Source of the DNA: UBA4285 sp050944355
Lineage (GTDB): Bacteria > Bacillota > Clostridia > Lachnospirales > Lachnospiraceae
DNA: 64,000 nucleotides
Reading direction: 5' to 3'
Assembly: GCA_050944355.1 (NCBI GenBank)
Contig: JBMNQX010000002.1
Location: 1 to 64,000, forward strand
Part shown: piece by piece, positions 1 to 5,930 of the stretch
Layout of the letters: every line of letters starts with the position of its first letter
Position numbering within the stretch: position 1 is the stretch's first letter
The notes under the pieces: generated by a model
What the model saw: only the letters and a program-made list of their open reading frames with translations
Database searches by the model: none
Told to the model about the DNA's origin: nothing
Made by a program: the position numbers and the translations under genes

Positions 1-182
1 GATATGGTGTACCTGGTCTGCTCCGATATCCGCATACCACTTCCCAATCGGAAACCTGAACCTCAGAAAGTGGCTTGATTACTAAGGAAAACGGCATTTC
101 TTACCCACAGAGGTGCCCGAAGGGCCAAAAATATTGATGGTTCCGAAGATTCCTGTAAGATGCAGTTGCCGCTTCTGAGCAG
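1..182. other. Left edge, no assignable gene
   Basis: Plus frame 1 is open from the window edge to a TGA at 76-78 and could be the last 25 codons of a gene that begins outside the window, but the residues match no family I recognise. No ribosome binding site or other reading frame of note follows. I see nothing else in this stretch before the minus-strand terminator. Confidence 0.3.
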
Positions 183-214
183 AAAAAAGCCCCCGGAAAT
201 CAAGATCCGGGGGC
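183..214 (-). terminator. Rho-independent terminator of the small minus-strand gene
   Basis: Read on the minus strand, a GC-rich stem (GCCCCCGG paired with CCGGGGGC, 10-nt loop) is followed by six T residues. It lies about 75 bases beyond the stop of the minus-strand gene at 291-551, so it is the natural end of that transcript. Confidence 0.85.
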
Positions 215-290
215 GATGCCGTTCAGATTTTCATGACGGTTCCGCAGCAAAAGAGAGAATTTCTCTTTTCTGTATAACGCCTGAGTAAAC

Positions 291-551
291 TCAGGCTGTT
301 GTGGCGCTCCAGGTCAGGCCGTAAAGGCCTTCCATCAGCTTGCGGACTTCGTTCTTCATAGCGCTGCAGGCAGAAGCTTCGTCTTTATAGTGAAGCGTTC
401 CGACTTTCTGCTTCTTGTCAGAGAAATATACCAGCCATCCGGAAGCGGATTTCTCCATGCAGATGCGGCCTGTATGATTCTTTTTGAGGTCATAAAGCTT
501 GGATGGAACCAGATGCTCATTAAAAAATTTTTTCAACTCTTTTGAATTCAT
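291..551 (-). CDS. Small cytoplasmic protein of unknown function (86 aa)
   Basis: I do not recognise this protein. It has no signal peptide or membrane segment, is lysine-rich (basic helix-like N-terminus SKELKKFFNEHL), has a central region rich in beta-forming residues (GWLVYFSDKK) and ends in a helix-like KNEVRKLMEGLYGLTW. I chose the ATG at 551 because AGGAGG sits about 8 bases before it; a GTG three codons upstream overlaps that site. It is a complete single-gene unit: its own sigma-A-like promoter (631-658), an inverted repeat over the likely transcription start (608-628) and its own terminator (183-214). That independence suggests a regulated, stand-alone function, but none can be assigned from sequence. 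Confidence 0.65.
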   Translation of the reverse strand: MNSKELKKFFNEHLVPSKLYDLKKNHTGRICMEKSASGWLVYFSDKKQKVGTLHYKDEASACSAMKNEVRKLMEGLYGLTWSATTA

Positions 552-607
552 AACAACCACCTCCTGAACCGGGTTGTCTCTGCCGAAGTGATATCATAAG
601 ACACAAT

Positions 608-628
608 AAGTAGTATTTGAAACTACTT
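608..628 (-). promoter_or_regulatory. Operator-like inverted repeat
   Basis: AAGTAGT and ACTACTT form a perfect inverted repeat separated by 7 bases, immediately downstream of the -10 box of the minus-strand promoter at 631-658. A repressor bound here would cover the transcription start of the 86-aa gene. The regulator is unknown. Confidence 0.5.
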
Positions 629-630
629 GC

Positions 631-658
631 AGTATAACAGAATTATACAGTCTGTCAA
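631..658 (-). promoter_or_regulatory. Sigma-A-type promoter of the 86-aa gene
   Basis: On the minus strand a perfect TTGACA (-35, plus-strand 653-658) is followed after 16 bases by TATACT (-10, plus-strand 631-636). The 5' leader to the ATG at 551 is about 70 nt and contains the inverted repeat at 608-628. Confidence 0.7.
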
Positions 659-741
659 TAGGCTTTTGCCATATAGGAAATATTTTATAAGATTTTTATG
701 TTGTCCGCAGATATCGGTCCGTTTGTCTGTTGAAAAATTTC

Positions 742-770
742 TTGCAGTCCTGCCCGCTTTGCGGTATACT
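742..770 (+). promoter_or_regulatory. Promoter of tRNA-Ala
   Basis: TTGCAG (742-747), a 17-base spacer and TATACT (765-770) end about 11 bases before the first base of the tRNA, as expected for a stable-RNA promoter. Confidence 0.75.
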
Positions 771-781
771 CAAAAAGTCGC

Positions 782-854
782 GGGGACGTAGCTCAGTTGG
801 GAGAGCGTTGCGTTCGCAACGCAAAGGTCGCGGGTTCGAATCCCGTCGTCTCCA
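782..854 (+). tRNA. tRNA-Ala (anticodon CGC)
   Basis: A full 73-nt cloverleaf is visible. The acceptor arm GGGGACG pairs with CGTCTCC with one G-U pair, the D arm is GCTC/GAGC, the anticodon stem is TTGCG/CGCAA with loop TTCGCAA giving anticodon CGC (codon GCG, alanine), and the T arm is GCGGG/CCCGT with the TTCGAAT loop. The discriminator base is A and no CCA is encoded. It has its own promoter and terminator and is therefore a single-tRNA transcription unit. Confidence 0.97.
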
Positions 855-867
855 TTCGCAATGAAGC

Positions 868-894
868 AGCTCCGATCCGATCGGAGCTTTTTTT
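868..894 (+). terminator. Rho-independent terminator of tRNA-Ala
   Basis: AGCTCCGAT pairs with ATCGGAGCT across a 3-base loop and is followed by a run of seven T residues. It starts 13 bases after the tRNA. It also shows that an upstream ATG at 861, in frame with the next gene, cannot be the real start of that gene. Confidence 0.9.
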
Positions 895-962
895 ATGAGT
901 GCGTCCGGATTTCGGACGCATATGTTCGCATCACACATTCTTTGTGTCACCCGGAGTCAGTT

Positions 963-2318
963 ATGGAGAATCAGAAGACGAAAGTGCCGAAGCGTATCGC
1001 CTCGGCTTTGATAAATTCACTGAAAGGCGGTGTCGTGCCGAGAATCGGCCTGCCTTATATCACGGTGGGGCGGAAAAATGAGATCGCCGCTCTGCTGCAT
1101 GACACGGATATTGTTGAAGATGGCGGCGCGTCATTCCGTTTTATTGTCGGACGGTATGGCAGCGGAAAAAGCTTTCTGCTGCAGACAATCCGCTCGCATG
1201 TCATGGACCGCGGATTTGTCGTGGTCGATGCGGATCTCTCGCCGGAGCGCCGGCTGCAGGGAACGCACGGGCAGGGACTGGCTACATACAGAGAACTGCT
1301 GAAAAATATGTCCACCAAGACACGGCCGGAGGGCGGCGCGCTGATGCTGATTCTCGACCGCTGGATCAGTTCGGTTCAGGCTGAAACGGCAGCGCAGACA
1401 GGACTGACGCCGGACAGCCCGCAGTTTCCGCTTGAAGTCGACAAGCGGATCATGGATGTAGTGCGCCGGGTCAATGTCCTGGTGCACGGCTTTGATTTCG
1501 CAAGACTTCTCTCGCTGTACTACCAGGCCTATATCACGCAGAATGAGGACATGAAAGCCAGGGTTCTGAAGTGGTTCCGCGGTGAGTACGGCACGAAGCG
1601 GGAAGCAAAGGAAGATCTGGGGGTATCCATCATCATCACGGATGATGACTGGTACGAATATCTGAAAATTTTTGCCTGGTTTCTGAAGGAAGCCGGCTAC
1701 AAGGGCCTGATCATCATGCTGGATGAACTGGTCAACCTCTACAAGATTCCAAATTCCATCTCGCGGCAGTACAATTACGAAAAGATTCTGACCATGTACA
1801 ACGATTGTCTGCAGGGAAAAGCCCAGTATCTGGGCATTATCATGAGCGGCACGCCGCAGTGCCTGGAAGACAGGAGAAGAGGAATCTACAGCTACGAGGC
1901 GCTGAGGTCCCGCCTGGCGGAAGGACATTTCTCAAAAGAAGGAGCGAGAGATCTGCTGGCGCCGGTGATTCACCTGGAGCCTCTGACGCCGGAGGAGATG
2001 CTGGTTCTCGCGGGGAAGCTGGCAGACATTCACAGTCAGCTGTACGGATATGAAAACCGGATGCGCGACGAGGATCTCGCCGACTTCATCAAGGTCGAGT
2101 ACGAGCGCGTCGGCGCTGACTCGCATATCACGCCGCGCGAGATCATCCGGGATTTTATCGAGATTCTTGACATTCTTTACCAGAAGCCGGAGCTCAGTGT
2201 ACAGGAACTGCTGGGGTCGGAGGACTTTGCGTTTGCAAAGCCGGAGGGCGAAGAAGACTCCGGCGGCAGTGCGGACGGGAATTCCGACGGCAGAGATTTT
2301 GCGGAGTTTACGCTATGA
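963..2318 (+). CDS. DUF2791/BrxD-like P-loop ATPase (451 aa)
   Basis: A large single-domain ATPase of the type found in BREX type 2 loci (BrxD) and in related TerB-associated gene sets. The Walker A motif GRYGSGKS is at residues 63-70 and a Walker B strand GLIIMLDE ends with D254-E255. A later segment (IIMSGTPQCLEDRRRG) looks like the sensor region of these ATPases, and the C-terminus is acidic and probably disordered. I use the ATG at 963, which has GGAG 6 bases upstream; the in-frame ATG at 861 lies in the preceding tRNA terminator. The stop overlaps the helicase start by 4 bases (ATGA), so the two proteins are translationally coupled and likely act together. Family assignment is from motifs and gene pairing; the biochemical role is not established here. 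Confidence 0.8.
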   Translation: MENQKTKVPKRIASALINSLKGGVVPRIGLPYITVGRKNEIAALLHDTDIVEDGGASFRFIVGRYGSGKSFLLQTIRSHVMDRGFVVVDADLSPERRLQGTHGQGLATYRELLKNMSTKTRPEGGALMLILDRWISSVQAETAAQTGLTPDSPQFPLEVDKRIMDVVRRVNVLVHGFDFARLLSLYYQAYITQNEDMKARVLKWFRGEYGTKREAKEDLGVSIIITDDDWYEYLKIFAWFLKEAGYKGLIIMLDELVNLYKIPNSISRQYNYEKILTMYNDCLQGKAQYLGIIMSGTPQCLEDRRRGIYSYEALRSRLAEGHFSKEGARDLLAPVIHLEPLTPEEMLVLAGKLADIHSQLYGYENRMRDEDLADFIKVEYERVGADSHITPREIIRDFIEILDILYQKPELSVQELLGSEDFAFAKPEGEEDSGGSADGNSDGRDFAEFTL

Positions 2319-4693
2319 ACGCTTTTGAACGGTATGCACCATTTATTCAGGACTATATCTACCGATCCGGCTGGCGCAGCCTCAGGGCTGTGCAGGCTGC
2401 TGCTGCGGACGCCATATTTGACACGGATGACAATGTTCTCCTGCTGGCTTCGACAGCTTCCGGCAAGACGGAAGCGGCGTTTTTCCCGATTCTGACGCTT
2501 CTTTCGGAAAATCCTTCTTCTTCTGTGGGCGTCATATACATCGGGCCGCTCAAAGCGCTGATCAATGATCAATTCAGCCGCCTGACCGATCTGTGCCAGG
2601 AGGCCGGGATCCCGGTCTGGCACTGGCACGGCGATGTCTCGGAGTCGCACAAGGCGAAGCTGCTTAAAAATCCTTCCGGCATTCTGCAGATAACGCCGGA
2701 GTCGCTGGAAGCGCTGCTTCTCCACAAGCACGCCTATATCCCGAAACTTTTCGGCGACCTGCGTTTTATCGTCATCGACGAAGTGCATTCTCTGATGCGG
2801 GGCGCGAGAGGCGAGCAGTGCCTCTGCCTGATGGAAAGGCTGGGGCGCCAGGCAGGGGTAAATCCGCGCCGGATAGGGCTCTCGGCGACGATCGGAGACC
2901 CGGAGATGACCGGGAAATTTTTGTCGGCCGGAACCGGCCGCGACTGTGTGATTCCGCGCATATCCGCAAGAGGACAGACCATGCGTCTGTCCGTAAATCA
3001 GTTCTGGATTCCCGATTCTCTTCAGGATGAAGACAAGAAGGGAAAAGGGAAAAAGGGCCAGGAAAGCGGCAGCGACGAGAAGCATACAGAGACGGCGGAG
3101 GACGCGGAGGTGATTCAGGGAATCACGCTCGATGAAAAGACACCTGAGCCGGCTTCGATGGCAAGCGTAAAGACGGACAAAGCGCCGGCGGCAGCCGATG
3201 AAGGCCTTGCCTATATATTTGAACACACGCGCGGCAAAAAATCCCTGATTTTCTGCAATTCCAGAGAAGAGGCCGAGGGCGTGACGACAACACTCAGACA
3301 GTACTGCGAGGCCCGTCACGAGCCCGACCGCTTTCTGATTCATCACGGCAATCTCTCGGCATCTTACCGGCAGTCAGCGGAAGAAATCATGAAGGATGAG
3401 AGCGCGAGCTTTGCCACGGTCACGACATCGACGCTGGAACTGGGCATCGATATCGGACGGCTTGAAAGAGTTTTTCAGATCGACGCGCCGTTTACGGTCT
3501 CTTCCTTTCTGCAGAGAATGGGCCGGTCGGGCCGCCGCGGCGATCCGCCGGAGATGCGCATTGTCATCCGCGAGCAGAAGCCGCAGCCGCGCGATATGGC
3601 GCCGGCGTGCGTGCCGTGGAGTCTCATTCAGGCCTGTGCGCTGATTCAGCTGTATCTGGAAGAGCGCTGGGTTGAGCCTCCCAGACTCAATCCGTATCCC
3701 TACAGCCTTTTGTACCATCAGACTATGGCGACACTGGCGTCTGAGGGAGAGATGAGCCCCGCAAAGCTGGCCAGAGAAGTGCTGAGTCTGGCGCCATTTG
3801 ACATGGTGAGCACGGACGATTACCGGGTGCTTCTGAAGAGTCTGCTTGAGGACGACCAGATCGAACAGACGGAGAACGGCGGGCTGATTGTGGGACTCGA
3901 AGGCGAGAGGATCACCAACAGTTACAAGTTCTACGCGGTTTTTCAGGAGACCGAGGAATTTACGGTGCGCTCGGAGTCACAGGAAATCGGAACGACTGCG
4001 GCAGCACCGCCGGTGGGCGAAAAAATCGCGATTGCCGGACACGTCTGGGTCGTCGACGACGTGGACGTCAAGCGCCACGTGATTTACTGTACGCAGACCA
4101 AAGGCAATATTCCGGCGTATTTCGGCCTGTGCCCCGGCGATATCAACACAAGAATTCTCGAGAGAATGAAACAGGTGCTCGAAGAAGACAAGATATATCC
4201 GTATCTTCAGAACCACGCGAAACTGAGACTGCAGGAGGCGAGGCGCATCGCGGCAGAGGCGGGGTTTCTGCGCTGTCCGCTGATTAATCTCGGCGGCGAT
4301 ATGTGGGCGCTTTTCCCGTGGCTCGGCACATACGCGTTTCTGGCTCTCGAGCGGCTGCTGAGAATCAAGTGCGCCTCGCAGCTTGGCATCAAGAAATTTG
4401 AAGCCTCAAGACCTTACTACATGCAGTTCACGATGAGTGCGACGCCGGAAGAGTTCTTCCGCACGGTCATTGAAGTGGTTCAGAGGAACTTTCCGGCCAC
4501 GGATCTCGTGTACAAAAATGAAGTCCCGGTCTTCGAGAAGTACGATACTTTTGTACCGGCTTCTCTCGTGCGCAAAGGCTTTGCAAAAGGAGTGCTCGAC
4601 ATCGCCGGCATGCGCCGCCGTGTTCTGTCCTGGACCCCGTTCGTGCATGAACACGTCCCGGAATATGACCCGGACAGACTTCCCGGCACTTGA
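2315..4693 (+). CDS. Lhr/BrxHI-like superfamily 2 DNA helicase (792 aa)
   Basis: A DExH helicase with all core motifs. Motif I is STASGKT (residues 46-52), motif II DEVH (155-158), motif III SAT (190-192), motif IV region LIFCNS (310-315), motif V TSTLELGIDIG (370-380), and motif VI QRMGRSGRRGD (399-409). A charged, lysine- and acid-rich insert (about 236-290) separates the two RecA-like domains. The long C-terminal half (about 430-792) is as expected for Lhr-type helicases, which translocate on single-stranded DNA. Pairing with the upstream DUF2791 ATPase is the combination seen as BrxD-BrxHI in BREX type 2. No methylase, PglZ or TerB-domain gene lies beside it, so whether the pair protects against phage or serves DNA repair is open. 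Confidence 0.85.
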   Translation: MNAFERYAPFIQDYIYRSGWRSLRAVQAAAADAIFDTDDNVLLLASTASGKTEAAFFPILTLLSENPSSSVGVIYIGPLKALINDQFSRLTDLCQEAGIPVWHWHGDVSESHKAKLLKNPSGILQITPESLEALLLHKHAYIPKLFGDLRFIVIDEVHSLMRGARGEQCLCLMERLGRQAGVNPRRIGLSATIGDPEMTGKFLSAGTGRDCVIPRISARGQTMRLSVNQFWIPDSLQDEDKKGKGKKGQESGSDEKHTETAEDAEVIQGITLDEKTPEPASMASVKTDKAPAAADEGLAYIFEHTRGKKSLIFCNSREEAEGVTTTLRQYCEARHEPDRFLIHHGNLSASYRQSAEEIMKDESASFATVTTSTLELGIDIGRLERVFQIDAPFTVSSFLQRMGRSGRRGDPPEMRIVIREQKPQPRDMAPACVPWSLIQACALIQLYLEERWVEPPRLNPYPYSLLYHQTMATLASEGEMSPAKLAREVLSLAPFDMVSTDDYRVLLKSLLEDDQIEQTENGGLIVGLEGERITNSYKFYAVFQETEEFTVRSESQEIGTTAAAPPVGEKIAIAGHVWVVDDVDVKRHVIYCTQTKGNIPAYFGLCPGDINTRILERMKQVLEEDKIYPYLQNHAKLRLQEARRIAAEAGFLRCPLINLGGDMWALFPWLGTYAFLALERLLRIKCASQLGIKKFEASRPYYMQFTMSATPEEFFRTVIEVVQRNFPATDLVYKNEVPVFEKYDTFVPASLVRKGFAKGVLDIAGMRRRVLSWTPFVHEHVPEYDPDRLPGT

Positions 4694-4698
4694 AGGTT

Positions 4699-4712
4699 TG
4701 CATAAATATGCA
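4699..4712 (+). promoter_or_regulatory. ArgR-box-like palindrome upstream of the binding protein
   Basis: TGCATAAATATGCA contains a perfect 6-bp inverted repeat around AA. It matches the ArgR/AhrC box consensus TGAATAATTATTCA at 11 of 14 positions and lies about 20 bases before the -35 box of the next gene. Binding by ArgR is an inference. Confidence 0.35.
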
Positions 4713-4731
4713 TGACAAATGTGCTTTATTC

Positions 4732-4761
4732 TTGACTATGCACTGCGTGTGATGCTACCAT
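4732..4761 (+). promoter_or_regulatory. Promoter of the orphan binding protein
   Basis: TTGACT (4732-4737), an 18-base spacer and TACCAT (4756-4761). The leader to the ATG at 4820 would be about 50 nt. Confidence 0.5.
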
Positions 4762-4819
4762 ATCAGGAAATATTCTGGATTTGCTCAGGGAGAAAGGGGA
4801 ATCCCAGAAGGAGGAGAAT

Positions 4820-5680
4820 ATGAACATAAAAAAGATTGCAGCGGCAGCTCTCACAGCTGTCATGGGTTTTGGACTTGTTGCCTGCGGCAGCAGCACGAGC
4901 GATACGACGACAGCCGCATCCGGCACCACATCAGCATCGGCGTCCGCCACAACGACAGCGAGCGGTTCAACATCTGTCAGCTTCACGACAGCAGAGGATG
5001 GCGTTCTGCACGTGGCCACAAACGCGACATTCCCGCCGTATGAGTCCACGACCGATGACGGAGGCTACACCGGCATCGACATTGACCTCGCAAATGCCAT
5101 TGCTGAAAAGCTCGGTCTTACCGTGACGATTGACAACATGGATTTCGGATCGATCATCGCATCCGTATCTTCCGGCAAGTCCGACGTCGGAATGGCCGGC
5201 ATGAGTGTCACGGAAGAGCGCAAGCAGAGCGTAGATTTCACGGACAGCTACGCAAATTCCAAGCAGGTCATCATCGTGACGGAGGATTCTGACATCCAGA
5301 CGCCCGATGATCTGGCGAACGCAGACAAGATCGGCTGCCAGGAAGGCACGACCGGCTATATCTACTGCTCCGACACACCGGAGAACGGCGGTTACGGCGA
5401 AGATCACGTCATCGCCTACAACAACGGAATTGTCGCGGTTCAGGCGCTTCTTGCCGGGAAGGTCGACGCGGTTGTCATCGATGAACAGCCGGCGAAGGAA
5501 TACGTAAAGGCCAATCCGGGGACCAAGATCCTGGATACCGCATTTGCCGATGAGGACTATTCCATCTGCGTCTCCAAGGACAATCCGGAACTTCTCGAGG
5601 CGGTCAACAACGCACTCAAGGAACTGAAGGCTGACGGAACCGTTCAGGAGATCATCGACAAGTACATCACAGCTGAATAA
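4820..5680 (+). CDS. Amino-acid-type ABC transporter substrate-binding lipoprotein
   Basis: A 286-aa extracellular lipoprotein. The signal peptide MNIKKIAAAALTAVMGFG leads to a lipobox (LVAC) whose cysteine becomes the lipid-anchored N-terminus. A Ser/Thr/Ala-rich tether of about 35 residues follows, then a periplasmic-binding-protein type 2 fold (bacterial PBPb/SBP_bac_3 family). Signature stretches are ATNATFPPYE near its start, the DFGSIIASVSSGKSDVGMAGM region, and SVTEERKQSVDFTDSY. Such proteins bind polar amino acids for an ABC importer. The ATG at 4820 is preceded by AAGGAGG. No permease or ATPase gene is adjacent, so it is an orphan receptor whose transporter must lie elsewhere. The upstream ArgR-like box hints at arginine or a related ligand, which is inference. 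Confidence 0.88.
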   Translation: MNIKKIAAAALTAVMGFGLVACGSSTSDTTTAASGTTSASASATTTASGSTSVSFTTAEDGVLHVATNATFPPYESTTDDGGYTGIDIDLANAIAEKLGLTVTIDNMDFGSIIASVSSGKSDVGMAGMSVTEERKQSVDFTDSYANSKQVIIVTEDSDIQTPDDLANADKIGCQEGTTGYIYCSDTPENGGYGEDHVIAYNNGIVAVQALLAGKVDAVVIDEQPAKEYVKANPGTKILDTAFADEDYSICVSKDNPELLEAVNNALKELKADGTVQEIIDKYITAE

Positions 5681-5711
5681 TCGAGAAGAAACAGCAGTGA
5701 ACTTCAGGAGC

Positions 5712-5812
5712 TGCCGCACGACATGAATTTTCTCTTTCGGGCATTCAGGCTTATTCATACGAGCCTGAGCCCGGGGCGGGAAATCAAAAAGTGCGGCGGC
5801 CCCTTATTTTTT
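5712..5812 (+). terminator. Branched terminator after the binding protein
   Basis: TGCCGCAC (5712-5719) can pair with GTGCGGCG (5791-5798), enclosing a second hairpin CAGGCT/AGCCTG (5746-5767). CCCCTTATTTTTT follows the outer stem. The outer loop is unusually long, so this is a plausible rather than certain terminator. Confidence 0.5.
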
Positions 5813-5862
5813 GCCCAAACTGACAGTTTTGCGGAACGGGCGGTTTTCATCGTAAAAAGATG

Positions 5863-5898
5863 GTACAATATAGGCAGAACCATATACAATTATTGTAC
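5863..5898 (+). promoter_or_regulatory. Repeated TACAAT/ATTGTA motifs upstream of the fusion gene
   Basis: GTACAATA (5863-5870) and TATTGTAC (5891-5898) are an 8-bp inverted repeat 20 bases apart. The second half is also part of a compact palindrome TACAATTATTGTA (5885-5897). They lie 33-68 bases before the GTG start of the next gene and overlap a possible -10 (TACAAT, 5864-5869). Either a promoter-overlapping operator or AT-rich coincidence. Confidence 0.4.
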
Positions 5899-5930
5899 GC
5901 GTTATTTTGTTCCGGTTGAAAGGAGCGGCT

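Noticed and set aside
861..962. Earlier ATG start of the DUF2791 ATPase
   Set aside because: The ATG at 861 lies in the tRNA terminator, and the residues between 861 and 962 are not protein-like.
963..4693. Complete BREX or DISARM system
   Set aside because: No methylase, PglZ, PglW, BrxA/B/C or phospholipase gene lies near; only the ATPase and helicase are present.
782..4693. Island inserted at tRNA-Ala with flanking att repeat
   Set aside because: I found no second copy of the tRNA 3' end downstream and no integrase gene.
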